Positions 8,298 through 21,342 of a stretch of 63,967 nucleotides of DNA are shown in pieces. Source of the DNA: Xanthobacteraceae bacterium (GTDB lineage: Bacteria; Pseudomonadota; Alphaproteobacteria; Rhizobiales; Xanthobacteraceae). Every line of letters begins with the position of its first letter. Position 1 is the first letter of the stretch. The stretch is taken from contig JAIESR010000107.1 of the NCBI GenBank assembly GCA_019745775.1, forward strand, positions 1 through 63,967, in the 5' to 3' direction. Made by a program: the position numbers and the translations under genes. A model generated the notes under the pieces. That model was not told the origin of the DNA and searched no databases. It was given only the letters and a program-made list of their open reading frames with translations.

Positions 8298-9326
8298 ATG
8301 GGGTTGGACGTGACCGACGATTTCAAGGCGCTCATCGCCAAGGCCGCCTCCGGCGCGTCGTTGACGCGCGAGGAAGCCGCGCGCGGTTTCGACCGCATGA
8401 TGTCGGGCGAAGCGACGCCGTCGCAGATGGGCGGCCTGCTCATGGCGCTCCGCGTGCGCGGCGAGACCATCGACGAGATCACCGGCGCCGTCTTCGCGAT
8501 GCGCGAGAAGATGCTGCGCGTGACCGCGCCGCCGGAAGCCATCGACATCGTCGGCACCGGCGGCGACGCCTCGGGCTCCTACAACATCTCGACCTGCGCG
8601 GCCTTCATCGTGGCGGGCGCGGGCGTGCCGGTCGCCAAGCACGGCAACCGCGCCCTCTCCTCCCGCTCCGGCGCCGCCGACGTGCTCGGCGCGCTCGGTG
8701 TGAAGATCGAGCTGGCGCCGGACGCGGTCGGACGCTGCATCCAGGAGGCCGGTATCGGCTTCATGTTCGCGCCGGCGCATCATCCCGCGATGAAGAATGT
8801 GGGTCCCACGCGCGTTGAGCTCGGCACGCGCACCATCTTCAACCTGCTCGGGCCGCTCTCCAATCCCGCCGGCGTCCGCCGCCAGATGGTCGGGGTGTTC
8901 TCGCGGCAGTGGGTCGAGCCGCTGGCGCAGGTGCTCAAGAACCTGGGGTCGGAGAGCGTCTGGGTGGTGCACGGCTCCGATGGCCTTGATGAGATCACGA
9001 TTACCGGGCCCACTTACGTCGCGGCGCTGGAGAAAGGCGCGGTGCGCAGCTTCGAGATCACGCCCGACGAAATCGGTTTCGCCCGGCAGAAGCCGGAGGC
9101 GTTGCGCGGCGGCGACGCCGAGCACAACGCCAAGGCGTTGACCGGCGTGCTCAAGGGCGGCAAGGGAGCGTTCCGCGACGTTGCGCTGATGAACGCGGCC
9201 GCAGGGCTTGTGGTCGCCGGGGTGGCGAAGACCCTCAAGCAGGGCGTCGAGCAGGCGACGAAGTCGATCGATACCGGTGCTGCCAAAGCGCGCCTCGACA
9301 AGCTCGTGCAAGTGTCTAACAGTTAG
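8298..9326 (+). CDS. trpD: Anthranilate phosphoribosyltransferase
   Basis: A 342-residue enzyme that joins anthranilate to PRPP in tryptophan synthesis. The start [10 protein letters not shown] at 8298 lies 20 bases after the trpG stop; the longer frame upstream is a shadow of trpG. The PRPP-binding glycine loop is [18 protein letters not shown] (about residues 82-99), followed by [21 protein letters not shown]. The helical N-terminal domain and [15 protein letters not shown] are typical. Length matches the family. It is co-transcribed with trpG. trpC follows after a 204-base gap that contains an inverted repeat. Confidence 0.96.
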   Translation: MGLDVTDDFKALIAKAASGASLTREEAARGFDRMMSGEATPSQMGGLLMALRVRGETIDEITGAVFAMREKMLRVTAPPEAIDIVGTGGDASGSYNISTCAAFIVAGAGVPVAKHGNRALSSRSGAADVLGALGVKIELAPDAVGRCIQEAGIGFMFAPAHHPAMKNVGPTRVELGTRTIFNLLGPLSNPAGVRRQMVGVFSRQWVEPLAQVLKNLGSESVWVVHGSDGLDEITITGPTYVAALEKGAVRSFEITPDEIGFARQKPEALRGGDAEHNAKALTGVLKGGKGAFRDVALMNAAAGLVVAGVAKTLKQGVEQATKSIDTGAAKARLDKLVQVSNS

Positions 9327-9370
9327 TAGATTAGTAGAGATGACCCGATGATGGCGCGGCGAACTCGGTG

Positions 9371-9468
9371 CACCCCCTCTCCCCGGATGGGAGAGGGTTG
9401 GGGTGAGGGGGTTCGAACCCATCGAGACCGTACTCCCTCACCCCACCCCTCTCCCCAGGGGAGAGGGA
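9371..9468. repeat. Inverted C-rich repeat pair between trpD and trpC
   Basis: Two arms, CACCCCCTCTCCCC then GGATGGGAGAGGG and the opposing CCCTCACCCCACCCCTCTCC, can fold on each other and internally. This CCCTCACCCC-type repeat is common between genes in many proteobacteria. It sits inside the trp transcription unit and could affect mRNA stability or partial termination. Confidence 0.7.
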
Positions 9469-9530
9469 GCCGACCCGACTCGCCTCAGAATTGTCGTTCA
9501 CCGGGCAGCGATCGCAGAGCTTACTGAGCC

Positions 9531-10349
9531 ATGGCCGACATCCTTGCCGAGATCGAGGCCTACAAGCGCGACGAGATCGCCGCGGCGAAACGTGTCCGGC
9601 CTCCGCTCTTGGTCGACGCGGCAGCCAATGCCGCGCCGCCGCCGCGCGGCTTCCTGGCGGCGATCGAGCGCAAGCTTGCCGCGGGCAGCTACGCGCTGAT
9701 CGCCGAGGTGAAGAAGGCGAGCCCGTCGAAAGGACTGATCCGCGCCGATTTCGATCCGCCGAAACTCGCGCGGGCCTATGAAGCCGGCGGCGCCGCCTGT
9801 CTTTCGGTGCTCACCGACGCGCCGTCCTTCCAAGGCAGTCCCGACCACCTGACCGCGGCCCGCAACGCCACCGCGCTGCCCGCGCTCCGCAAGGATTTCA
9901 TGTACGAGCCCTACCAGGTGGCGGAAGCACGCGCCTGGGGCGCCGACTGCATCCTGATCATCATGGCGGCGGTCGACGACGCCACTGCAAAATCCCTCGA
10001 AGACGCGGCGTTCGCGCTCGGCATGGACGTCTTGCTCGAAGTCCACAACGCCGACGAGCTCACGCGCGCGCTCAAGCTCAAATCGCGGCTGATCGGCATC
10101 AACAACCGTGACCTCAAGACCTTCGACACCACGCTCGCCACCAGCGATCGGCTGGCGCCCAAGGTACCGCTCGACCGCATCATCGTCGGCGAGAGCGGGA
10201 TTGCGACGCCCGACGACGTTGCCCGGCTGGCGCGCGTCGGCATCCGCGCCTTCCTGGTCGGCGAAAGCCTGATGCGGCAGGAAGACGTGGAACAGGCGAC
10301 GCGCGTGCTGATCAGCCGGGAGCCGCGCCGCGCCAGCGCCGCCGGGTGA
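9531..10349 (+). CDS. trpC: Indole-3-glycerol phosphate synthase
   Basis: A 272-residue monofunctional TIM-barrel enzyme that closes the indole ring in tryptophan synthesis (CdRP to indole-3-glycerol phosphate). Signatures are [13 protein letters not shown] (about 57-68), [22 protein letters not shown] and IVGESGI, with phosphate-binding AFLVGESLM at the end. There is no fused TrpF domain. It is preceded by an intergenic repeat, and moaC starts 4 bases after its stop. Confidence 0.96.
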   Translation: MADILAEIEAYKRDEIAAAKRVRPPLLVDAAANAAPPPRGFLAAIERKLAAGSYALIAEVKKASPSKGLIRADFDPPKLARAYEAGGAACLSVLTDAPSFQGSPDHLTAARNATALPALRKDFMYEPYQVAEARAWGADCILIIMAAVDDATAKSLEDAAFALGMDVLLEVHNADELTRALKLKSRLIGINNRDLKTFDTTLATSDRLAPKVPLDRIIVGESGIATPDDVARLARVGIRAFLVGESLMRQEDVEQATRVLISREPRRASAAG

Positions 10350-10353
10350 GCCG

Positions 10354-10911
<558 letters not shown>

Positions 10912-10916
10912 CGCGC

Positions 10917-12131
10917 GTGGCGGCGCTGATGCCGGTTGCAGAAGCGCTCGCGCGGGTGCTTGACGGTGCCACGCCGCTGCCCGCCGAAGCCGCGTCGCTC
11001 AACGACGCCCACGGCCGCGTGCTCGCCGCCGACCTCGCCGCCAGGCGCACGCAGCCTCCGGACGACGTCTCCGCCATGGACGGGTACGCCGCCCGTGCCG
11101 AGGACGTCGCGAAGCTCCCTGCGACGCTCAAGGTGATCGGCGAAGTCGCCGCCGGGCACCCGTTCGACGGCAAGGTCGGGCCCGGCCAGGCGGCGCGGAT
11201 CTTCACCGGCGGCGTCGTCCCGCCCGGCGCCGACACCATCGTGATCCAGGAAAATACCATCCGTGACGGCGATACGGTGACCGTGACCGAGGGCAAGGCG
11301 CCCAAGGGCCGCCACATCCGCGTCGCCGGGCTCGATTTCAAGCCGGGCAGCGTGCTCCTGACCAAGGGCACGCGCCTCAGCGCCCGCGACCTCGCGCTCG
11401 CGGCCGCCATGAACCACCCGACCGTGCCGGTGCATCGCGCGCCCAGGGTCGCGGTGCTCGCGACCGGCGACGAGCTGGTGATGCCGGGCACCGAGCCGGG
11501 CTTCGGCGAGATCGTCTACTCCAACGGCTACGCCACCATGGCGCTGGCCCGCGGCGACGGCTGCACGGTCATCGACCTCGGCATCGTCAAGGACCGCCTC
11601 GACGACACCGTCGCCGCCGTCCGCCGCGCCCGGGAGGCTGGCGCCGACCTCCTGGTGACCTCGGGCGGGGCCTCCGTCGGCGATTACGACCTCGTGCAGA
11701 AGGCGCTGGCGGCCGAAGGGCTCGCGCTGTCGTTCTGGAAGGTCGCGCTGCGACCCGGGCGGCCGATGATGCACGGACGGCTCGGGTCGATGCATGTGCT
11801 CGGCCTGCCCGGCAACCCGGTGTCGGCCTTCGTCTGTGCCGTGCTCTTCCTCGTGCCGCTGATCCGGCGACTCGCCGGACGCGCGGACGTCGAGCCGCGA
11901 ATCGAATCGGCCGTGCTCGGCTGTGACCTCCCGGAGAACGACGAGCGGGCAGATTATTTGCGGGCCACGCTGACCGACGGACCCGACGGTCCGGTCGCCA
12001 CGCCGTTCTCCCAGCAGGACAGTTCCATGCTGGTTCCGCTAGCAAAAGCGGGCTGTTTATTGGTTCGCGAGCCCCATGACCCGGCCGCGCGCGCGGGCTC
12101 CCGCTGCAGCATCCTGAAGCTCGCCCTATAA
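10917..12131 (+). CDS. moeA: Molybdopterin molybdenumtransferase
   Basis: A 404-residue enzyme that inserts molybdate into adenylylated molybdopterin. A GTG start at 10917 is chosen because AAGGAG (10903-10908) sits 8 bases upstream; the ATG at 10929 is in frame but worse placed. Signatures include [13 protein letters not shown]-like residues (near 47-60), [19 protein letters not shown], the MPT-binding [10 protein letters not shown] and [12 protein letters not shown], and [11 protein letters not shown]. The C-terminal beta-barrel domain is complete. It starts 5 bases after moaC. Confidence 0.96.
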   Translation: MAALMPVAEALARVLDGATPLPAEAASLNDAHGRVLAADLAARRTQPPDDVSAMDGYAARAEDVAKLPATLKVIGEVAAGHPFDGKVGPGQAARIFTGGVVPPGADTIVIQENTIRDGDTVTVTEGKAPKGRHIRVAGLDFKPGSVLLTKGTRLSARDLALAAAMNHPTVPVHRAPRVAVLATGDELVMPGTEPGFGEIVYSNGYATMALARGDGCTVIDLGIVKDRLDDTVAAVRRAREAGADLLVTSGGASVGDYDLVQKALAAEGLALSFWKVALRPGRPMMHGRLGSMHVLGLPGNPVSAFVCAVLFLVPLIRRLAGRADVEPRIESAVLGCDLPENDERADYLRATLTDGPDGPVATPFSQQDSSMLVPLAKAGCLLVREPHDPAARAGSRCSILKLAL

Positions 12132-12165
12132 CGCTTCTTCGATTTGTTCACGCCAAATTAAATGG

Positions 12166-12194
12166 TTGCGGAACACATATGGAACGGATAGTGT
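12166..12194 (+). promoter_or_regulatory. lexA promoter
   Basis: A candidate -35 (TTGCGG, 12166-12171) and -10 (TAGTGT, 12189-12194) are 17 bp apart. The LexA box at 12171-12185 fills the spacer, the expected arrangement for repression by exclusion of RNA polymerase. The -10 is weak, so the exact promoter is uncertain. Confidence 0.55.
12171..12185. promoter_or_regulatory. LexA box (GAAC-N7-GAAC)
   Basis: GAAC-ACATATG-GAAC is an exact match, on the opposite strand, to the alphaproteobacterial SOS operator GTTC-N7-GTTC. It lies about 70 bases upstream of lexA, so lexA should repress itself. Confidence 0.85.
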
Positions 12195-12196
12195 TT

Positions 12197-12211
12197 GTTC
12201 ATGATTTGTTT
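12197..12211. promoter_or_regulatory. Second, near-match LexA box
   Basis: GTTC-ATGATTT-GTTT differs from the SOS operator by one base. It lies 11 bases after the perfect box, just downstream of the probable transcription start. It may give cooperative or fine-tuned self-repression. Confidence 0.5.
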
Positions 12212-12256
12212 CGACAAGCCCCGAAGGGCGCGTCGCAGCCGGGGGACCCGAGAGAG

Positions 12257-12961
12257 ATGCTGACCCGCAAGCAGGCAGAGCTTCTGCGCTTCATCCACGA
12301 ACGCCTCAAAGAGGCGGGCGTGCCGCCTTCCTTCGACGAGATGAAGGACGCCCTCGACTTGCGGTCCAAGTCCGGCATCCACCGGCTGATCACCGCGCTC
12401 GAGGAGCGCGGCTTCATTCGCCGCCTGCCCAACCGCGCGCGCGCGATCGAGGTCATCAAGCTTCCGGACTCGGTCGCCCATGGCATGGGCGGCACCGGGC
12501 GCTCGCGCGGGTTCACGCCGAGCGTCATCGAAGGCAATCTGGGGCGCGTGCGCGCCGCCAGCGAGGACGAGAGCGGACGGCCGGTCGCCGTGCCGGTGAT
12601 GGGCCGCATCGCCGCCGGCACGCCGATCGAGGCGATCCAAAGCAAGAGCTCGGTCATCAATATGCCGCCCGACATGCTGTCCTCGGGCGAGCACTTCGCC
12701 CTCGAAGTGCGCGGCGACTCCATGATCGAAGCCGGCATTCTCGACGGCGACATGGCCGTGATCAAGCGCACCGACGTGGCCGACACCGGCGACATCGTGG
12801 TCGCGCTGATCGACGAGGAGGAGGCCACCCTCAAGCGCTTCCGCCGCCGTGGCGCCTCGATCGCGCTGGAGCCGGCGAACACCGCCTATGAGGTGCGGAT
12901 CCTGCCGCCCAACCGCGTGCGCATCCAGGGCAAGCTGATCAGCCTGCTCAGGCGCTATTAG
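12257..12961 (+). CDS. lexA: SOS repressor LexA
   Basis: A 234-residue repressor of the DNA-damage response. The start at 12257 ([10 protein letters not shown]) is the conserved N-terminus; the longer open frame overlaps the operator region. A winged helix occupies residues 1-65. The self-cleavage site is Ala120-Gly121 ([11 protein letters not shown]), with the catalytic dyad Ser155 (GDSM) and Lys193 (ATLKRF). RecA filaments trigger cleavage. Two LexA boxes lie upstream, and two more control a microprotein gene at 42817. Its stop overlaps the stop of convergent comEC by 3 bases. Confidence 0.97.
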   Translation: MLTRKQAELLRFIHERLKEAGVPPSFDEMKDALDLRSKSGIHRLITALEERGFIRRLPNRARAIEVIKLPDSVAHGMGGTGRSRGFTPSVIEGNLGRVRAASEDESGRPVAVPVMGRIAAGTPIEAIQSKSSVINMPPDMLSSGEHFALEVRGDSMIEAGILDGDMAVIKRTDVADTGDIVVALIDEEEATLKRFRRRGASIALEPANTAYEVRILPPNRVRIQGKLISLLRRY

Positions 12962-15297
12962 TCGCCGGGCTCGAGGTCCTCGGGCCGCGGCGTGGCATCA
13001 CGCGGCGGTGTGCGGGATGCCGGAGGGCCGGCGGCAGGCGTGCCCGCGTCACCGACAGGGGGCCGCGCCTGCGCCCAGGGACGGTCGTAGCCCTGCGGCC
13101 TGACCGCGGACATCGCAAACCCCTCCCCGCTTCGCCGTAGCGCCACCGTCCCGGTCCGGCGCAACACGCCGCGGTCGATCACCGTCGCCGCGCAGCCGGC
13201 CGGCGCATCGAGCGGCGACGCCACCACCGCGGCACGGCGGCAGTCCTCCTCCAACGCCTCGAGCGAACGCGCCAGCGCGACCAGCCGTCCGTCCGCAAGG
13301 CGCCCGACGCAGCCGACCCCATCGCAGCGAATGCCGGCGCCGAGACTCGCGTCGGTGTGCGACCGCGGATCGGCATCGGCGGCGAGCCACTGCCGGACGG
13401 CGAAGGTATCGCTGCCGCCGCGGACGATGCTCAGCCGTCCGTCCGAACCGCGGACAGCGAAAGTGAGCCCGTCGGCGGCGACAAGCACATCGGGCTGCGG
13501 TGTGCGCACCGCCCAGACGCTCGCGACCGCGAGCAATGCGACGCCCGTAAGGCGCAACGGCGATTTGAGCAGGCAGAGCAGAACGAGCCCGGCGCTGCCG
13601 ACGAGCAACGGTCCGATCCCGAACGCCGCCATGCGGCCGACCGCGCCCGGCAGGCTCGCCACCCAGAGCGCGATGGCGATCATCCAGTCGATACCCCAGC
13701 CCATCAGGTACCAGGCGAAGCCGTCGAGCCCGAGCGGCATCAGCACCACGCCGAGGATGCCCATCGGCATGGTCCAGGCCGAAACGAACGGCATCGCCAG
13801 CAGGTTCGCGATCACGCCATAGGGTGCTAGCCGATGGAAGTGATAGGCGGCGAACAGCGTGGTCGCGAAGCCGGCGAGCAGCGACACGATGACGAGCCCG
13901 ACGATCGCGCGGCCGCCCCAGAGCGCGACGCGCATGCCCATCGGGGTCTCCGCCGCCGCGCTCATCCAGGAGAGGCCGCACTCATAGCCTGCGACCAGCG
14001 CGAGCGTCGCCGCAAACGACATCTGGAAGCTCGGATGCACGATCGCCTCGGGGGTGAGCAGCAGCACGATGATGGCCGCCGCCGTCAGCGTCCGCAGCGT
14101 GATGGCGGGGCGATCGACCATCACGCCGATCAGCACGATCGCGATCATGATGAAGGAGCGCTGGGTGGCGACCTCGGCGCCCGACAGCACGAGGTAGAAC
14201 GCCGCCGCAAAGAGCGCCGCCAGCGCCGCCCATTTCTTGACCGGGAAATGGCCGGCGGTCGCCGGCATCAATGCGAACAGCGCCCGCAGCACGAAGAAGA
14301 TCACGCCGGCGACCACCGCCATGTGATAGCCGGAGATCGACAGCACGTGCCCGAGCCCAGAAACGAACATCGCGTCGTTGAGCGGCGTCGAGATCGCGTC
14401 GCGCTTGCCGGTGATCAGCGCGGAGGCGATCGCGCCGCGGTCGCCGGCAAGCACCGCGCGGATGCGGCGGTCCAGCGCGTCGCGCATCGCGTCGATGGCC
14501 GCTGCCGCGCGCAGCTTGAGCCCCGGCAGCAAGGGCGGCTCGACGGTGCGAATACGCCCGAGCACGAACCCGGACGCGCCGATGCCCTGGAAGTAGAGGC
14601 TGCGGGCGAAATCGTAGCCGCCGGGCCGCAGCGGCTCGAGCGGCGGCGACAGCCGCGCCTTGAACTCCACATACGACGCGACCGGCGGCGCGGTGCCCTT
14701 GCGCACCGAGACGCGCACGCGTTCCGGCGGCTGGTCGAGCCGCTTGCCTGAGATGCGATGAACGCGCACGACGATACGGTCGGAGCGCTCCCGTTCCTCG
14801 CGCGCTTCCACGAAGCCGGCGATGTCGACATTCCAGGCTGCCGCCTGCAGCACCGGGTGGGCGATGAAGCCGCGCTTCGCCGTCGCGGCGAGGAAACCCG
14901 CCGAGGCAGCGGCTAGAGCGAGTGCAAGCGGGAAAGCGATCACCCGGTTGCGGATAACAGCGGCACCCGCCACGGCGACGACGAAGACGATCATTGCCGC
15001 CCACGGCGCGGGCTCCCGGTCGGCGGTGAAGTAGAGAATGATCCCGAGACCGAACGAAATCGCGAGCCAGGGCACGAGCCGTCCTGGCCCCACGTCCGCC
15101 AGCGCCCAGGCGCGCAGCCGCTTGCCGATCGGTCGCGCGAGGCCGCCAAGGCTGTCCGGCCAAGCCCACGCCGGCCGACGGCCGCCTGCCGGCGGCCAGA
15201 CCGCTTCGCCTCCAGCCGCTTCCCGTCCGCGCGCGATGCTTTGATCGGCCACGGTGCCAACGCCCACGCCACTTCGCCCACCGCGGACATGGTACAT
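12958..15297 (-). CDS. comEC: ComEC/Rec2 family DNA uptake channel
   Basis: A 779-residue inner-membrane protein predicted to carry single-stranded DNA across the membrane during transformation. The start [10 protein letters not shown] at 15297 is the first ATG; a GTG at 15315 is possible. A soluble DUF4131-like domain (near 130-230) is followed by the competence domain with many helices and the signature [19 protein letters not shown]. The C-terminal domain resembles a metallo-beta-lactamase fold, but no HxHxDH motif is visible. Competence is unproven in most members of this group, so the real role may be different. It ends tail to tail with lexA. Confidence 0.9.
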   Translation of the reverse strand: MYHVRGGRSGVGVGTVADQSIARGREAAGGEAVWPPAGGRRPAWAWPDSLGGLARPIGKRLRAWALADVGPGRLVPWLAISFGLGIILYFTADREPAPWAAMIVFVVAVAGAAVIRNRVIAFPLALALAAASAGFLAATAKRGFIAHPVLQAAAWNVDIAGFVEAREERERSDRIVVRVHRISGKRLDQPPERVRVSVRKGTAPPVASYVEFKARLSPPLEPLRPGGYDFARSLYFQGIGASGFVLGRIRTVEPPLLPGLKLRAAAAIDAMRDALDRRIRAVLAGDRGAIASALITGKRDAISTPLNDAMFVSGLGHVLSISGYHMAVVAGVIFFVLRALFALMPATAGHFPVKKWAALAALFAAAFYLVLSGAEVATQRSFIMIAIVLIGVMVDRPAITLRTLTAAAIIVLLLTPEAIVHPSFQMSFAATLALVAGYECGLSWMSAAAETPMGMRVALWGGRAIVGLVIVSLLAGFATTLFAAYHFHRLAPYGVIANLLAMPFVSAWTMPMGILGVVLMPLGLDGFAWYLMGWGIDWMIAIALWVASLPGAVGRMAAFGIGPLLVGSAGLVLLCLLKSPLRLTGVALLAVASVWAVRTPQPDVLVAADGLTFAVRGSDGRLSIVRGGSDTFAVRQWLAADADPRSHTDASLGAGIRCDGVGCVGRLADGRLVALARSLEALEEDCRRAAVVASPLDAPAGCAATVIDRGVLRRTGTVALRRSGEGFAMSAVRPQGYDRPWAQARPPVGDAGTPAAGPPASRTPPRDATPRPEDLEPGD

Positions 15298-15360
15298 CGC
15301 CCGCGGGCGCTGCACAGGTGCGGTCCACGCAATTCACACGCGGGAGTTACAGGAGAAAAA

Positions 15361-17064
<1,704 letters not shown>

Positions 17065-17227
17065 AGCGATTCCTCGTTTCGGGGCCTATGTGCCAAATCC
17101 GGATGGATGCGCCAAGCGGTTTGCAATCTGCCGCTAACCCAACGGCTGACCAGGAGATAGGCCACGGCCGCGCACTATGCTACAGGGGCGGCCTCATTCC
17201 GCCCGCCGCCACGACGCCTGCAACAGA

Positions 17228-18643
17228 ATGACCGAGATCGTTACCCGCTTCGCCCCCTCACCGACTGGTTTCCTCCATATCGGCGGCGCGCGGACCGCCC
17301 TGTTCAACTGGCTTTACGCGCGCGGGCGCGGCGGCAAGATGCTGCTGCGGATCGAGGACACCGACCGCGAACGCTCTACCAAGGCGGCGATCGACGCGAT
17401 CCTCGATGGCCTCAACTGGCTCGGCATCACCTGGGACGGCGACGCGATCTATCAGTTCCCGCGGGCGGCGCGCCATCGCGAGGTGGTCGAGCAGATGCTT
17501 GCGGCCGGCGCCGCCTACCGCTGCTACGCAACGCCCGACGAGCTGACCGAGATGCGCGAGAAGGCCCGTGCCGAGGGCCGCAAGCGGCTCTATGACGGGC
17601 GCTGGCGCGACCGCGATCCGAGCAAGGCACCGCCCGGCGCGAAGCCGGCCATCCGCCTGCGGGCGCCGCTCGAAGGCGAAACCGTCATCGAGGACCACGT
17701 CCAAGGCCGCGTGGTCTTTCAGAACGAGAACCTCGACGACTTCGTGCTGCTGCGCTCGGACGGAAACCCGACCTACATGCTCGCGGTCGTGGTCGACGAC
17801 CACGACATGGGCGTCACCCACATCATCCGTGGCGACGACCACCTCGCCAACGCGCCACGCCAGAAACAGATCTACGACGCCATGGGCTGGACGGTGCCGC
17901 AGATGGCGCACATCCCGCTGATCCATGGTCCGGACGGCGCCAAGCTTTCCAAGCGCCATGGTGCGCTGGGGGTCGAGGCTTACCGGGCGATGGGATACCT
18001 GCCGCAGACCATGCGCAACTACCTGGCGCGACTCGGCTGGAGCCATGGCGACCAGGAAATCTTCTCGACCGAAGAGCTGATCGCGGCGTTCGACCTGCCG
18101 CAGATCGGCCGCTCGCCGGCGCGGCTGGACCTGGCGCGGCTCGACAGCCTCAACGGCCACTACATCCGCCAGTACACGGACACCGCGTTGCTGACCGAGA
18201 TCGATCGCGTGCTACCCCACATTGCCGGCGGAACGGAGCTGGCAGCCAAGCTGACCCCCGAGCTTCGGGCGCGCCTCTGCGCGGCCATGCCGGGGCTCAA
18301 GGAGCGCGCCAAAACGCTGGTCGAACTGGTCGAAGGCTCTCACTATTTGTGGGCCGACCGGCCGCTCCAGCTCGACGAGAAAGCCAATGGCATCCTGACT
18401 GCCGACGCGCGGGGTTTGATGCGCGAGCTGGTTAACGATCTCGCCGCGCTCGGCACCTGGGATGCGGCGGCCACAGAGCAGGCGGTCCGCGCCTTTGCCG
18501 AGCGCAAGGAAACCAAGCTCGCCAATGTGGCGCAGCCGCTGCGCGCCGCCCTGACCGGCCGCACGACCTCGCCGCCGATTTTCGATGTGCTGGCCGTCCT
18601 CGGCCGCGAGGAAAGCCTCGCCCGCCTGCGCGACCGGCTTTGA
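17228..18643 (+). CDS. gltX: Glutamyl-tRNA synthetase
   Basis: A 471-residue class I synthetase that charges tRNA-Glu. The start at 17228 ([14 protein letters not shown]) is the conserved N-terminus. HIGH is [20 protein letters not shown] is [10 protein letters not shown] (near 240), and the C-terminal helical anticodon domain is present. Because GlnRS is also encoded next door, this enzyme is probably discriminating, though the sequence alone does not prove it. The 163-base region shared with divergent glnS must hold both promoters. gltA follows after 203 bases with no other gene. Confidence 0.96.
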   Translation: MTEIVTRFAPSPTGFLHIGGARTALFNWLYARGRGGKMLLRIEDTDRERSTKAAIDAILDGLNWLGITWDGDAIYQFPRAARHREVVEQMLAAGAAYRCYATPDELTEMREKARAEGRKRLYDGRWRDRDPSKAPPGAKPAIRLRAPLEGETVIEDHVQGRVVFQNENLDDFVLLRSDGNPTYMLAVVVDDHDMGVTHIIRGDDHLANAPRQKQIYDAMGWTVPQMAHIPLIHGPDGAKLSKRHGALGVEAYRAMGYLPQTMRNYLARLGWSHGDQEIFSTEELIAAFDLPQIGRSPARLDLARLDSLNGHYIRQYTDTALLTEIDRVLPHIAGGTELAAKLTPELRARLCAAMPGLKERAKTLVELVEGSHYLWADRPLQLDEKANGILTADARGLMRELVNDLAALGTWDAAATEQAVRAFAERKETKLANVAQPLRAALTGRTTSPPIFDVLAVLGREESLARLRDRL

Positions 18644-18846
18644 CGGCGACCCGTCACCAAGCCCGGGTTAAGACCCCTCACGCAACCTCGTGATATGTGC
18701 GCGCCGCAGGGCTCCATCTTGCAGCGCACACTTGAATAAGCTACGCAATTTGGGAACCTCCCCCCGCGGCCCGGCCGGAGTTCCATCCCGCAGATCGCAT
18801 CCTGTGGGGTCCGTTCCGCTGGGCTCATGCAACCGAGGGCTCGACG

Positions 18847-20157
18847 ATGGACGCGAAGACCGGCGCCAATACCAAGCAAGCACAGCTCACGATCGGCAAT
18901 CAGAACTACTCGTTCCCGATCTACGAGGGGACGATCGGCCCGTCGGTCGTCGACATCGCCAAACTCTACGCCCAGGCCGGCGTCTTCACCTACGATCCGG
19001 GCTACACCTCGACCGGCAGCTGCGAATCCAAGATCACCTATATCGACGGCGATGAAGGCGTCCTGCTCTATCGCGGCTATCCGATCGAGCAGATCGCCGA
19101 GCACGGCGACTTCCTCGAGACCTGTTACCTCCTGCTCTACGGCGAGCTGCCGACCCCGGGCCAGAAAGCCGACTTCGACAATCGCGTGACCAATCACACG
19201 ATGGTCCACGAGCAGATGAGCCGCTTCTATCAAGGCTTCCGCCGCGACGCGCACCCGATGGCGATCATGACCGGCTGCGTCGGCGCCTTGTCGGCGTTCT
19301 ACCACGACTCGACCGACATCTCCGATCCGCACCAGCGCATGGTGGCATCGATCCGCATGATCGCGAAGATGCCGACGATCGCGTCGATGGCCTACAAATA
19401 TTCGATCGGCCAACCGTTCATCTATCCGAAGAACGAGCTCGATTACGCCACCAACTTCCTGCGCATGTGCTTCGCGGTGCCGTGCGAAGAGTACAAGGCC
19501 AACGCTGTGCTGGCGCGCGCCATGGACCGCATCTTCATCCTGCACGCCGACCACGAGCAGAATGCATCGACCTCGACGGTCCGGCTCGCCGGCTCGTCGG
19601 GCGCCAATCCGTTTGCCTGCATCGCAGCCGGCTGCGCTTCGCTGTGGGGCCCCGCGCATGGCGGCGCCAACGAAGCCGCGCTCAAGATGCTGGCCGAGAT
19701 CGGTCGCGTCGAGCGTATCCCAGAATACATCAGGCGCGCCAAGGACAAGAACGACTCGTTCCGCCTGATGGGCTTTGGCCACCGGGTCTACAAGAACTAC
19801 GATCCGCGTGCGAAGATCATGCAGAAGACCTGTCACGAGGTGCTCAACGAGATGGGCATCAAGGACGACCCCCTGCTCGATGTCGCGCTCGAGCTCGAGC
19901 GCATCGCGCTGTCGGACGAATACTTCATCGACAAGAAGCTCTATCCGAACATCGACTTCTATTCGGGCATCACGCTCAAGGCGATGGGCTTCCCGACCGC
20001 CATGTTCACCGTGCTGTTCGCGGTCGCGCGCACCGTCGGCTGGATCGCCCAGTGGAAGGAAATGATCGAGGATCCGGACCAGAAGATCGGCCGTCCCCGC
20101 CAGCTCTATACCGGCGCGCAACGGCGCGACTACCAGCCGATCTCGCGCCGGAAATAA
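18847..20157 (+). CDS. gltA: Citrate synthase (type I)
   Basis: A 436-residue enzyme that condenses acetyl-CoA and oxaloacetate at entry to the citric acid cycle. The active-site histidines and aspartate are in [30 protein letters not shown] and [16 protein letters not shown]. The N-terminal beta domain ([23 protein letters not shown]) marks the hexameric, NADH-sensitive type I class. Length is normal. It converges on lpxB with a gap of only 6 bases, leaving no room for a separate terminator. Confidence 0.98.
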   Translation: MDAKTGANTKQAQLTIGNQNYSFPIYEGTIGPSVVDIAKLYAQAGVFTYDPGYTSTGSCESKITYIDGDEGVLLYRGYPIEQIAEHGDFLETCYLLLYGELPTPGQKADFDNRVTNHTMVHEQMSRFYQGFRRDAHPMAIMTGCVGALSAFYHDSTDISDPHQRMVASIRMIAKMPTIASMAYKYSIGQPFIYPKNELDYATNFLRMCFAVPCEEYKANAVLARAMDRIFILHADHEQNASTSTVRLAGSSGANPFACIAAGCASLWGPAHGGANEAALKMLAEIGRVERIPEYIRRAKDKNDSFRLMGFGHRVYKNYDPRAKIMQKTCHEVLNEMGIKDDPLLDVALELERIALSDEYFIDKKLYPNIDFYSGITLKAMGFPTAMFTVLFAVARTVGWIAQWKEMIEDPDQKIGRPRQLYTGAQRRDYQPISRRK

Positions 20158-20163
20158 CAACCG

Positions 20164-21342
20164 CTATTTCGTTAGGTAAGACAGGACGATGTCGGCGGCC
20201 CGGCCGCTCGGCTCGGCCGTGCCGGTTTCCATGATGCTATCGAGGCGCGCGAAGGCCTCGACCTGCCGCCGGCGTTCCGCGCTGTCAACGAGCAAAGGCG
20301 TCAGCGCGTCAGCCAGATTCCTCGGCGTGCAGTCCCGCTGCAACAGCTCCGGCACGACGTTTTCGCCGATAACCAGATTGGCGAGGATGATCGAGGGCAC
20401 GTTGATTGCCGCGCGCGCGATCATCTCATCGAGCAGCGAGACCTTGTAGGCCGCGACGGTGGGCACGCCCGCGAGCGCCAGCTCGAGCGTCACGGTGCCG
20501 GATTTGGCGAGTGCCGCACGGGCGGTGCGGAATGCCGCCCACTTTTCGGCGGGGCTCACGACCACGCGCGGCCGTACCGTCCAGCCCGCCGTCGCCGCCT
20601 GCACACTGTTCTCGAGCTGCGGCACGGTCGGGACCACCACGTCGATCGGTCCGGCGCGATCCCTCACCAGGGCCACGGCTTCGCCGAAAACCGCCGTCAT
20701 GCGCCTGATTTCGCCCGCCCGGCTGCCCGGCAGCGCGACCACGACCGGCGGATCGGCGAGCCGCCGCGCTGCCTCACCGGCATTGGGGCGCAGCCTATCC
20801 AACTGCTCGATCAACGGATGCCCGACATAGCTGCAGGGTGGCCCGCCGAGCCGCTCATGGGCCTGCGGTTCGAACGGCAACAGTGCCAGCACGTGGTCGA
20901 CATAGGCCCGCATCGCGCGTGCGCGGCCAGGCCGCCATGCCCACACCGATGGCGAGACATAATCGACGATCGGGATCGAGGGCGACGCCTTGCGCACGCG
21001 CTTGGCGATCCGGTGCGTCAATTCCGGGCTGTCGATGATCACAAGCACATCCGGGCGTGCCGCCACGACGCGGTCCGCGACATCACGGATGTAACGCAGG
21101 ATCGCCGGCAGGTGCGTGATCACGCCGAAGCCGATCAACGCCAGCGGCTCACCCGGCCGTAGTGATTGAAGGCCCTCGTTCGCCATCTCGCCGCGGCCGA
21201 CGCCGATCAGGCGCAACGCATGATGCCTCGATTTCAGGGCGCGCATCAGCGCCGCACCGAGGTGATCCCCGGACGCTTCCGCCGCGATGATGCAGACGGT
21301 GAGCGGCTCGGACGAGCGCGCCGCCCCGGCCGGGACCGTCAT
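20164..21342 (-). CDS. lpxB: Lipid-A-disaccharide synthase
   Basis: A 392-residue peripheral membrane glycosyltransferase (GT19) that joins UDP-diacylglucosamine and lipid X to give the lipid A disaccharide. Signatures are IIAAEASGDHLGAALM, YVSPSVWAWRPGRA, YVGHPLIE, ALPGSRAGEIRRM and ALAKSGTVTLELALAG. It is the last gene of the rpsB-lpxB cluster. Its ATG overlaps the lpxI stop (ATGA), so translation is coupled. Confidence 0.97.
   Translation of the reverse strand: MTVPAGAARSSEPLTVCIIAAEASGDHLGAALMRALKSRHHALRLIGVGRGEMANEGLQSLRPGEPLALIGFGVITHLPAILRYIRDVADRVVAARPDVLVIIDSPELTHRIAKRVRKASPSIPIVDYVSPSVWAWRPGRARAMRAYVDHVLALLPFEPQAHERLGGPPCSYVGHPLIEQLDRLRPNAGEAARRLADPPVVVALPGSRAGEIRRMTAVFGEAVALVRDRAGPIDVVVPTVPQLENSVQAATAGWTVRPRVVVSPAEKWAAFRTARAALAKSGTVTLELALAGVPTVAAYKVSLLDEMIARAAINVPSIILANLVIGENVVPELLQRDCTPRNLADALTPLLVDSAERRRQVEAFARLDSIMETGTAEPSGRAADIVLSYLTK

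Noticed and set aside
9371-9468. C-rich inverted repeat considered as a CRISPR-like array
   Set aside because: Only two arms in opposite orientation, with no regular spacers.
18644-18846. Promoter of gltA (TTGCAG, 17 bp, TACGCA)
   Set aside because: The -10 match is too weak to list as a feature.
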